24,495 nucleotides of DNA from a virus: positions 1 through 24,495 of the IMG/VR virus record IMGVR_UViG_3300028883_000136; one strand, written 5' to 3'. The position numbers and the translations under genes are program-made. A model generated the notes under the pieces. That model was not told the DNA's origin, made no database searches, and saw only the letters and a list, made by a program, of their open reading frames with translations. Below are positions 11,457 through 16,803 of this stretch, piece after piece (position 1 is the stretch's first letter; the number at the start of each line of letters is the position of its first letter).

Positions 11457-11912
11457 TTAGTGGTTGGTTTGGGCTTGGATCTGGTGCTTATATTCAGATG
11501 GGTTAAACTTGTGAAGCAATGCGGGCCGGTGCCAGCATGATCCATCAGCCAACATTACAAAGGCCTCAAAGTAGGTCCCCTGAATTGTGTGTCTTTTGGT
11601 CCACGATTCACAAAGCGGCTCACCTACCATGAAACAATTGTGAGAAAACCTGGCCGGCGGTAAGCATCCCAACATCTCGTAATATTTATCTTCACTGCAT
11701 GGGACCCACTGGTCTACCAGTTCTGCGGGATCAATAAACGATAGCACGTTGTAATATTCGAGGGGGTCTTTGCTATACTCTGGTAACTTTGATTTTTTCA
11801 TAGGTGACTCGCTTTCTCTTGGTCTGATGTCGTCATACTCGGCGGCGGCTGATACCATGGCGGCTACCTTTGGATCTGGTTGGGTGTTCTTTCCTGGGAT
11901 TGGTTGGATCAT
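11457..11912 (-). CDS. Conserved hypothetical protein, possibly DUF1419-like
   Basis: A 151-residue protein (114 if translation starts at the internal ATG, base 11801). The C-terminal region, DQWVPCSEDKYYEMLGCLPP, then FMVGEPLCESWTKRHTIQGT and YFEAFVMLADG, recalls DUF1419-type proteins of plasmids and phages ('eyyemL..LPP......FmvGEP.......g...Y.aF'). Function unknown. Both candidate starts carry an AGAAAG-type leader, and residues 1-37 look like low-complexity linker (RPRESESP). The true start is therefore ambiguous, and two products are possible. Confidence 0.55.
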   Translation of the reverse strand: MIQPIPGKNTQPDPKVAAMVSAAAEYDDIRPRESESPMKKSKLPEYSKDPLEYYNVLSFIDPAELVDQWVPCSEDKYYEMLGCLPPARFSHNCFMVGEPLCESWTKRHTIQGTYFEAFVMLADGSCWHRPALLHKFNPSEYKHQIQAQTNH

Positions 11913-11916
11913 GGGG

Positions 11917-12702
11917 TTAACTCTCTTTCTTTAGGTAATTCTCATTAACAAAATGGATGGCTCGGTTATTGAGGTATGCCTGCCAGCATCCGCGGGTAGG
12001 TGACCATCTAAAACCGTTGCGCTTTAGCTGCGTTCTGGTTTCCTGGTCCGGCTTACCTGGGAAGAAAATTTGAAGGCGGTTTTCTTCTGTGTTCTGTATG
12101 ATCTCAATTTCGCCGGCTTGAAGGGTCTTTGTTTCCATCTGTGCCAGTCTTTCTAATTTTTCTATGCGTTCTTTAATCCTGCGCATGTTGGCGTTATTGT
12201 TAGAAAGTTCATAAGGTGGGAAGGGGTGCGGCTCCCAGGAATAGCGCGGCGTATATTTCCGGATGATCTCTTTATCATGCTCGGCCAGGTCGTAACGATC
12301 AAGGGCGGCGGGGTTTTTTTGATATGCTTTGTGTGCCCTGTTTACTTTCTTCATGAACTCTTGCCGCTGTTGAAGGTGCGTTAATTTATCCTTTAGCTTT
12401 TTGATTGCGTCGGGGTCGTCGCTGCTGATGCCTGCTTTGCCTACTGATGCGGCCTTTTGTTCGTAATACTCGGCCTTCTCATTAAGGTTAATTGATGCCC
12501 TGATTCCATGGTCGATTTTTTCGAGGTCCTTCCGGTGGCGTTTCTCGCTGTGATGCCCTACAAGGATCGGTTGCCCTGGTGGTATAAATGATGCGATCTT
12601 GTCGGCTCTCTCATGCGCTGCGGCTGCTTGCTGCTTTGCTTTCTGTGCTTTGTTTAGATAATACTCTCTGCGTTCTTCCTGGTGTCTTTCGTAACTATTC
12701 AT
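11917..12702 (-). CDS. DUF3560 domain protein
   Basis: A 261-residue protein, the largest in this operon. Residues ~14-110 match DUF3560: a helical Ala-rich segment, the signature IPPGQPILVGHHSEKRHR (40-57), and GISSDDPDAIKKLKDKLTHL with following MKKVN. The C-terminal ~60 residues (LQIFFPGKPDQETRTQLKRN, then GFRWSPTRGCWQAYLN) are the accessory domain usually attached to DUF3560 and to large polyvalent proteins of mobile elements. DUF3560 proteins occur on conjugative plasmids and phages, often near anti-restriction and DNA-modification genes. The reaction is unknown. It overlaps the upstream gene by ATGA. Confidence 0.8.
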   Translation of the reverse strand: MNSYERHQEERREYYLNKAQKAKQQAAAAHERADKIASFIPPGQPILVGHHSEKRHRKDLEKIDHGIRASINLNEKAEYYEQKAASVGKAGISSDDPDAIKKLKDKLTHLQQRQEFMKKVNRAHKAYQKNPAALDRYDLAEHDKEIIRKYTPRYSWEPHPFPPYELSNNNANMRRIKERIEKLERLAQMETKTLQAGEIEIIQNTEENRLQIFFPGKPDQETRTQLKRNGFRWSPTRGCWQAYLNNRAIHFVNENYLKKES

Positions 12703-12881
12703 GATTGACTCTCTTTCTCTGTGTTTTTAATTCTGCTTATGGCTTGATTAAGTGATTCAATTTCTCTGATTATCTGATGGCGTTCAGCATCGGTTTTATA
12801 ATCCTGATAGATTAATCTCATATGGAGATAATGCTTTCTTTCATATGCCAGGTATAGATCCTCGCTTATTCCGGCTGCCAT
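12699..12881 (-). CDS. Small helical hypothetical protein
   Basis: A 60-residue protein starting MAAGISEDLYLAYERKHYLH. Charged helices throughout (RHQIIREIESLNQAISRIKN) suggest a coiled-coil hairpin. The leader AGAAAGAGAGGTTAACCCC precedes the ATG and lies within the end of the tiny gene upstream. It overlaps the DUF3560 gene by ATGA and may be a partner of it. Not recognised. Confidence 0.5.
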   Translation of the reverse strand: MAAGISEDLYLAYERKHYLHMRLIYQDYKTDAERHQIIREIESLNQAISRIKNTEKESQS

Positions 12882-12885
12882 GGGG

Positions 12886-12978
12886 TTAACCTCTCTTTCT
12901 CTTGGTGTAGGTGTATTTAATATCGGTTATTAGTGCGATCACTATTAAGGCCACTGATACAATGATAAACTCTGTCAT
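12886..12978 (-). CDS. Tiny single-span membrane protein (30 aa)
   Basis: The product begins MTEFIIVSVALIVIALITDI and ends KYTYTKRKRG: one hydrophobic helix and a strongly basic tail, predicting N-out/C-in insertion. The ATG shares one base with the TAA stop of the gene upstream (TAATG), with AAAGGG as ribosome binding site. It resembles the tiny membrane proteins of the other early operon in size and plan. Function unknown. Confidence 0.55.
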   Translation of the reverse strand: MTEFIIVSVALIVIALITDIKYTYTKRKRG

Positions 12979-13301
12979 TATTGGACCCTTTCGCGCTGGT
13001 ATTCGATTGCATTAAGATTGTCTTGGATTTCTCGGTATACATTAGATGTTCTGGTTGGTTTCTCTGTGCATCCGAGGGCCTCCCAGTATTTAAGCCAATA
13101 ATTGAAGCGATCTAATAAACTGGTGTTATAGGCTATTAGAGCATCCTCAAAGGCTGAGAAGGTTTCCAGGTTTAGGCTCTCATCGAATAACTTAAACTTG
13201 GCCTGTGCATCCTCCAGGGCTGCGCTTGCTGCGTCTGCAAGTCTGCAATATTCGTTAATGATCCTCTGGTTTTCTTGTTCTTTCTGTGTCTGCTTTATCA
13301 T
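12978..13301 (-). CDS. Helical hypothetical protein
   Basis: A 107-residue all-helical protein starting MIKQTQKEQENQRIINEYCR. Leader AGAAAGAGAGAATAAACC. Ala-rich and acidic in the middle (AASAALEDAQAKFKLFDESL), aromatic later (LLDRFNYWLKYWEALG). Possibly a helical bundle or coiled coil. Not recognised. Confidence 0.55.
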   Translation of the reverse strand: MIKQTQKEQENQRIINEYCRLADAASAALEDAQAKFKLFDESLNLETFSAFEDALIAYNTSLLDRFNYWLKYWEALGCTEKPTRTSNVYREIQDNLNAIEYQRERVQ

Positions 13302-13323
13302 GGTTTATTCTCTCTTTCTGCCA

Positions 13324-13506
13324 TTAGGCTTTGTAATTAGATCGGGCTTTCGCTGCTGCTTTTAAGTTTAGGCTGCGGTTATACTCGTATAGTTCGACCT
13401 CCTGGGGATTGCTTAAGTCTAGATACTGGTAAGATTTACCAGTATCTAGAGCCTTATTTACTTTGTATAAGTGCCAGTCTTTGATTCGTTTTAATCGTGT
13501 CGCCAT
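13324..13506 (-). CDS. Small basic hypothetical protein containing a DNA palindrome
   Basis: A 60-residue protein starting MATRLKRIKDWHLYKVNKAL, with ribosome binding site AGAGGAAG. The middle, LDTGKSYQYLDL, is encoded by a 33-base perfect hairpin, so this stretch may be selected for nucleic acid structure rather than protein. Basic and helical otherwise. It overlaps the upstream gene by 16 bases. Not recognised. Confidence 0.5.
   Translation of the reverse strand: MATRLKRIKDWHLYKVNKALDTGKSYQYLDLSNPQEVELYEYNRSLNLKAAAKARSNYKA
13418..13450. repeat. 15-bp perfect inverted repeat inside a gene
   Basis: TCTAGATACTGGTAA (13418-13432) and its exact reverse complement (13436-13450) are separated by 3 bases. 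Four further flanking bases (TAAG/CTTA) can pair past a small bulge. No T run follows on either strand. Confidence 0.9.
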
Positions 13507-13718
13507 TGTTTAACTTCCTCTGGTGTGGGTTTGGGTGCGCTACCTGTGCGCAAGTCTAGCCGCTGCCGCATGGGTGCATCATCCGGATCTGGAAGATAAA
13601 CGGTGTCAGGTTTACCAGTGAATAGAGGAAGCCCCGCGGTATCGTTGCCGCTGGACCTCATGCGCTGCCCCTGGGTAAACTCGCCAAGGTGGAATAATTG
13701 TTCTTGTTGGCTGCTCAT
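13491..13718 (-). CDS. Small hypothetical protein
   Basis: A 75-residue protein starting MSSQQEQLFHLGEFTQGQRM. Polar, Pro- and Asp-rich (KPDTVYLPDPDDAPMRQRLD), probably disordered. The start overlaps the upstream stop by ATGA. The ribosome binding site CAGGAA is very close to the ATG, so coupling to the upstream gene is likely. Not recognised. Confidence 0.5.
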   Translation of the reverse strand: MSSQQEQLFHLGEFTQGQRMRSSGNDTAGLPLFTGKPDTVYLPDPDDAPMRQRLDLRTGSAPKPTPEEVKQWRHD

Positions 13719-13831
13719 TTCCTGGGGTCCTTCCTGGCTGCTGCCTTCGCTGCTTTCGCTGCCAAGGTTTTAATCCGTTTCTTGATGGCTGCTTTACTTG
13801 CTGGCTGTGCGTAGTTCTTACTAGCGTGCAT
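13715..13831 (-). CDS. Lys/Ala-rich small basic protein, first gene of operon
   Basis: A 38-residue protein starting MHASKNYAQPASKAAIKKRI and continuing in Lys/Ala repeats (LAAKAAKAAARKDPRK), resembling histone H1-like or Alba-tail sequences. DNA or RNA binding is likely. I chose ATG 13831 because AGAAAGAGATAAAC precedes it. An in-frame ATG at 13891 would extend it by 20 residues but lies upstream of the predicted transcription start and has no ribosome binding site. It overlaps the next gene by ATGA. Confidence 0.55.
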   Translation of the reverse strand: MHASKNYAQPASKAAIKKRIKTLAAKAAKAAARKDPRK

Positions 13832-13881
13832 GAGTTTATCTCTTTCTGGGGCTGCTGCCCCTGTGTGGTTGATGTGCTTCA

Positions 13882-13910
13882 ATTTTAGCATAGTTGATAT
13901 GTTATTACAA
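13882..13910 (-). promoter_or_regulatory. Promoter of the second leftward operon
   Basis: On the minus strand, -35 TTGTAA (13905-13910), a 17-base spacer and -10 TAAAAT (13882-13887) stand about 40 bases before the predicted start at 13831. The boxes match the sigma70 consensus at 4/6 and 5/6. Confidence 0.55.
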
Positions 13911-14512
13911 GGGTGACTTTCTCCCCTGTATTTTAGACCCTGGTACCAAGGGCTGAGTTACCAGAGGATCGCTGAAGGTGATATCAGCTTATAACCTGGG
14001 AGGATTGTAACGCATGTGAAAAGCAGGATCCGCGCAACCCTGAAAATTATTTACATGAGGATAGCACCAAGGCGATGGGATCCGGTTTCATTTAATGCAG
14101 CATCACAAAGACAATGCCCCAGGTTGGACCGGTTGCGCACTTCTCCAGGTAAACACGCAGCCATTGGAATAGTGTTTGAAAACATGTATTCTCATAAACT
14201 ATTTTTTCACCATCCGCAGCACCGGCGGCCATGATCCGCAGGCATCCGCACCATGGGAGGGGCAACCCTTCACCATCCGCAGCCATGCGCACCCACCCGC
14301 AGCATACCGGCGCACCGGGGGTGTTGGGGGATGGTTGTTTTGGTTTGTGCTCGGCGTCTTGGTTCCATCCAGCTCGCAATTTTTTAACCCTGAAAAATAC
14401 CAACATGTAAGTAAATCTTACAAGTTCAAATTTATTTCACACATAGAACATAATAACCCTATCGGTTATTTTAATGATTATTAAAAATAAATAATGTCTA
14501 TAAATATATTTT
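13911..14512. other. Non-coding control region, first part, with GC-rich repeat block
   Basis: No convincing gene is seen here; the frames present lack ribosome binding sites and family resemblance. A GC-rich block at about 14200-14340 carries ATCCGCA at 14212, 14234, 14244 and 14275, and a 15-base direct repeat TTCACCATCCGCAGC (14206-14220 and 14269-14283). AACCCTGAAAA occurs at 14036 and 14386. A palindrome-like GGTACC centre lies near 13943. Small hairpins include TGTAAG/CTTACA (14406-14422) and AATAACC/GGTTATT (14452-14470). Bases 14470-14512 are very AT-rich. Confidence 0.6.
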
Positions 14513-14574
14513 GTTACTATTTTGTTACCATTAGTAACATTTCTCTGTGTTACCATTAGTAACAGATTAGTAAC
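14513..14574. repeat. Iteron-like palindrome cluster 1 (symmetric)
   Basis: Two identical full palindromes GTTACCATTAGTAAC (14524-14538 and 14549-14563) are flanked by half-sites GTTAC (14513-14517) and GTAAC (14570-14574), each 11 bases from its neighbour. The arrangement is exactly symmetric about 14543.5. This is a binding array for a dimeric DNA-binding protein. Confidence 0.9.
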
Positions 14575-14643
14575 AGAATGTCTTGAAAAAAGATATCTAT
14601 ATTCTTATTCTTATTCTTTTTCTATATCTATATCTTTATCTGT
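14575..14643. other. AT-rich pyrimidine tract between palindrome clusters
   Basis: The 69 bases between the two clusters are almost entirely A/T/C on the + strand with TATTCT and CTATAT repeats. Such a tract next to iterons is typical of a DNA unwinding element, but it could also be a flexible spacer between operators. Confidence 0.5.
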
Positions 14644-14715
14644 GTTACCAGAAGTAACGCTTAACCGTTACCATTGGTAACGCACTACCGTTACTATTAG
14701 TAACAGATTGGTAAC
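14644..14715. repeat. Iteron-like palindrome cluster 2 (23-base period)
   Basis: Three full palindromes, GTTACCAGAAGTAAC (14644-14658), GTTACCATTGGTAAC (14667-14681) and GTTACTATTAGTAAC (14690-14704), start 23 bases apart. A half-site GTAAC follows at 14711-14715. As in cluster 1, the last full site is followed by AGATT(A/G)GTAAC. Confidence 0.9.
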
Positions 14716-14729
14716 AAGTAATTTATTGC

Positions 14730-14759
14730 TTGCAAGGAAGTTGATAATTATGATACAAT
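14730..14759 (+). promoter_or_regulatory. Candidate late promoter
   Basis: TTGCAA (14730-14735) and TACAAT (14754-14759) with an 18-base spacer form a plausible sigma70 promoter about 105 bases before the holin gene. An alternative pairing of TTGCTT (14727) with TATGAT (14750) is also possible. It begins 14 bases after the last GTAAC half-site, so the palindromes could control it. Confidence 0.5.
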
Positions 14760-14809
14760 TCAATTGGTTACGATTGACTCCCGTAGCTAAGGTTTATCTC
14801 TCAACGAGG

Positions 14810-14837
14810 GTTGGGGGGGAGTGGTTGCCCCCCCAAC
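14810..14837 (+). repeat. G7/C7 hairpin in late leader
   Basis: GTTGGGGGGG (14810-14819) pairs perfectly with CCCCCCCAAC (14828-14837) around an 8-base loop, 28 bases before the holin start codon. No T run follows. It may stabilise or regulate the late transcript. Confidence 0.8.
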
Positions 14838-14865
14838 GAATCAATCACTTAGTAGAAAGGAATTT

Positions 14866-15063
14866 ATGGATACAAGTAAATGGAAGATGCTGTTGAAGTC
14901 CCGCAAGTTTTGGGCTGCCGTTGTTGGTTTAATTGTCGTATTTCTTGAAGCCTTTGTGCCGAACTTCCCATTTGACGGTGAGCAATTGTTATATTTTGTT
15001 GTCACCGTTGTGGGTTACATTTTGGGTACAGGCATCGAGGATGGTTTGGCCCGCCGGCAATAA
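14866..15063 (+). CDS. Holin-like membrane protein
   Basis: A 65-residue protein starting MDTSKWKMLLKSRKFWAAVV. ATG 14866 is preceded by AGAAAGGA; an in-frame GTG at 14821 lies within the hairpin and is rejected. Two membrane spans are predicted (about residues 15-31 and 40-56), separated by a short polar loop (PNFPFDGEQ), with a charged C-terminus (EDGLARRQ). Size, topology and the 'SRKFWAA..G' opening match small phage holins, which form membrane lesions to release endolysin. No endolysin gene is adjacent; it may lie outside the window. It is the first gene of the late operon, which is unusual for a lysis gene. Confidence 0.65.
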   Translation: MDTSKWKMLLKSRKFWAAVVGLIVVFLEAFVPNFPFDGEQLLYFVVTVVGYILGTGIEDGLARRQ

Positions 15064-15074
15064 TATTCATCTGG

Positions 15075-15101
15075 GATGGGTGGGGATATTTCTCACCCAT
15101 C
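15075..15101 (+). terminator. Hairpin between holin-like and XhlA-like genes
   Basis: GATGGGTG (15075-15082) pairs with CACCCATC (15094-15101) around an 11-base loop, followed by AATAGTTTT. The T run is weak, so this may be an attenuator or mRNA processing site rather than a true terminator. Confidence 0.35.
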
Positions 15102-15125
15102 AATAGTTTTAGACAGGTCACAACA

Positions 15126-15554
15126 ATGAGAAATGCAGAAGCAATAAAGCGTAGACTTGAAGCCGCAAAGCACATAGGTGATCAGAAAGAAGCCCTAAAC
15201 GCCCTTGCCGACATAACCTTCGATATAGGCATATCAGCTTGTGAAGAACGAGCAAAGTTACAAAATGAAATAAACAACTTGCGGAGGATCATATCCGGCA
15301 ATGGTGATATAGAACACTCACTAATATCCAGGGTATCCGAAATGGAAAAATGCGTAAGCACGATGGGAAAAGATATAGCAAAAATAAAAAACGCACTGCT
15401 AGGGGATATTGGAGATGATGATAAATACACAGGTGGAATTATGGGGAAAATAAATGATCTAAAGGATTTCAAATCCGGCGTGACAAAAATTATGTGGGCT
15501 ATCATCCTTGCTGCCATTTCACAGGTAGTAGTGGCTATCCTGGGACTTATTTAA
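15126..15554 (+). CDS. XhlA-like coiled-coil protein with C-terminal anchor
   Basis: A 142-residue protein. Residues ~40-100 form coiled coil (ERAKLQNEINNLRRIISGNG; SRVSEMEKCVSTMGKDIAKI), and residues 122-142 (IMWAIILAAISQVVVAILGL) are a single C-terminal membrane span. This plan is that of haemolysin XhlA-type lysis accessory proteins and tail-anchored phage proteins. Placement beside the holin supports a lysis role, though XhlA is usually shorter, so assignment is moderate. Its stop shares one base with the small terminase start. Confidence 0.5.
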   Translation: MRNAEAIKRRLEAAKHIGDQKEALNALADITFDIGISACEERAKLQNEINNLRRIISGNGDIEHSLISRVSEMEKCVSTMGKDIAKIKNALLGDIGDDDKYTGGIMGKINDLKDFKSGVTKIMWAIILAAISQVVVAILGLI

Positions 15555-16012
15555 TGGGATCATCACTTGTTGATAAAGACGGTAATTTAATTTGGACTCA
15601 TCAAATGGGTAAGGCGGCAGTTTTGTTGGCGCAAGGCTATACCAATGCTGAGGTTGCCAGGGATGAAGAAGTAGACGTAAACCGTTCAACGATTACGCGA
15701 TGGAGGCGGTATGAAGAATTTGAAGCAGAGGTAGACCGGCTCTCTCTCATGTATGGGTTGGCATCCAAACCGGCTAGAATGAGATTGATCCAGCAGGCAG
15801 CCAGGCAGTTTATAGACAATGAGGGAAAAATCGATGTGTCTGGTTTTAATCTTTTGGACTTGCTGAAAGAGGCTCGTATGCAGATGGAAGGAGTACAGAT
15901 TGGCATCCTCAATGAACTTGAAGCCTTCGATGCAAAGGCCGGACCTGTGGCCGGAAGCGGATCAGATTCAAGTAAGCAATTACCTGAAACAATCGAAGCT
16001 GAAACCGATTGA
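15554..16012 (+). CDS. Terminase small subunit-like DNA-binding protein
   Basis: A 152-residue protein. I chose ATG 15554, which overlaps the upstream stop by one base. Residues 18-56 (AAVLLAQGYTNAEVARDEEV, then VNRSTITRWRRYEEFEAEVD) form a helix-turn-helix like those of phage small terminase subunits, followed by a long helical region and a disordered Ser/Glu tail. Small terminases bind packaging sites and load the large subunit. Location immediately before the terminase ATPase gene, which overlaps it by 113 bases, supports this. Confidence 0.65.
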   Translation: MGSSLVDKDGNLIWTHQMGKAAVLLAQGYTNAEVARDEEVDVNRSTITRWRRYEEFEAEVDRLSLMYGLASKPARMRLIQQAARQFIDNEGKIDVSGFNLLDLLKEARMQMEGVQIGILNELEAFDAKAGPVAGSGSDSSKQLPETIEAETD

Positions 16013-16619
16013 TATTTGGCAGCCACAACCCAAACAAGAAGTATTACTGGAATTATGCGGATTGCATGAAGCCCTAACTGGTGGTCCCGTTCATCCGGCA
16101 ATCTCTGGATTGATCGGATACGGCGGCGCAGCAGGTGGGGGTAAAACAGAGGGGATGATAGGGGTGGGGTTGATCGCACTCCTACAAGTACCAGGCGTAA
16201 AGATAGGATATTTCAGGCGCAAGTTTACAGAACTAGAGGGGTCGGATGGGCCAATTGAAAGATCGCAAATACTTTACCCGCAGATCGGCGGGGTTTATAA
16301 TAAATCATCCCATGTTTGGCGTGTGGGCGAAAAGGATAATGACGACTGGAACGAAGGTGTGGCCGGCGCACTCCGATTTTGTCACTGCCAATATGAAAGC
16401 AGCGTTATAGATTATCAATCTAGCGCATTTGACATTTTATTATTTGATGAAGCAACACATTTTAGCTGGAAACAAGTAAGTTATTTATTGACCCGTAACC
16501 GGAAAGCACGACATTCGATGCTTCCAAGGCCCTTTGCTATCTTTTGTTCTAACCCTGGCGGCGTGGGGCACATGTGGTATAAGAAAATTTTTGACATAAA
16601 GGATCGCGCAGATGAGTGA
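15900..16619 (+). CDS. Terminase large subunit, ATPase part (separate polypeptide)
   Basis: A 239-residue protein carrying only the packaging ATPase domain: Walker A GGAAGGGKT (residues 75-83), Walker B ILLFDEATHF (179-188, catalytic Glu 184) and coupling motif FCSNPGG (215-221), ending shortly after GHMWYKKIFDIKD. In normal terminases the RNase H-like nuclease follows in the same chain; here a stop codon ends the protein. The TTG start at 15900 has AAGGAG six bases upstream, so a 113-base overlap with the small terminase gene is likely; in-frame ATGs at 15912 and 15930 are alternatives. It powers DNA translocation into the capsid, presumably in complex with the separately encoded nuclease. 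Confidence 0.85.
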   Translation: MASSMNLKPSMQRPDLWPEADQIQVSNYLKQSKLKPIDIWQPQPKQEVLLELCGLHEALTGGPVHPAISGLIGYGGAAGGGKTEGMIGVGLIALLQVPGVKIGYFRRKFTELEGSDGPIERSQILYPQIGGVYNKSSHVWRVGEKDNDDWNEGVAGALRFCHCQYESSVIDYQSSAFDILLFDEATHFSWKQVSYLLTRNRKARHSMLPRPFAIFCSNPGGVGHMWYKKIFDIKDRADE

Positions 16620-16803
16620 AGAAGCAATCTCAATGGTGTTTTATCGTGATTATACGCTTGTTACCCTTGCCGATGGGACCGAAATCAAGCTGCATCCCCA
16701 AATGGATAATGGGGAAAGGCTGACTTTACAAGAATATCAAGACATTTTTTACCCAATCATTCACGATAGCAACAGATTTAATAAATTGGAGGAAAATGAT
16801 TGA
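16612..16803 (+). CDS. 63-residue protein inserted between the two terminase halves
   Basis: A 63-residue protein starting MSEEAISMVFYRDYTLVTLA, then DGTEIKLHPQMDNGERLTLQ and a helical acidic end (NRFNKLEEND). AAGGA lies 8 bases before its ATG. It overlaps both terminase genes by 8 bases with nearly identical junctions, ATGAGTGA at 16612 and ATGATTGA at 16796. It shows no homing-endonuclease or intein motif and no resemblance to terminase linker sequence. A small beta-rich domain ('YRDYTLVTLADGTEIKL') is suggested. It may bridge the ATPase and nuclease polypeptides; that is inference. No family recognised. Confidence 0.6.
   Translation: MSEEAISMVFYRDYTLVTLADGTEIKLHPQMDNGERLTLQEYQDIFYPIIHDSNRFNKLEEND

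Noticed and set aside
13832-13891. Upstream in-frame ATG extending the Lys/Ala-rich protein by 20 residues
   Set aside because: It lies upstream of the predicted transcription start and lacks a ribosome binding site, while AGAAAGAGATAAAC precedes ATG 13831.
14016-14484. Overlapping reading frames of 70-105 codons on both strands in the control region
   Set aside because: No ribosome binding sites, no recognisable family, biased composition caused by the GC-rich repeats, and mutual overlap on opposite strands.
14513-14715. CRISPR array
   Set aside because: Repeats are only 15 bases, palindromic, with 8-10 base spacers and half-sites; this fits protein-binding sites, and no cas genes are present.
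14708-14896. 62-codon frame ahead of the holin gene
   Set aside because: It overlaps the promoter, the G7/C7 hairpin and the holin start in another frame and has no ribosome binding site.
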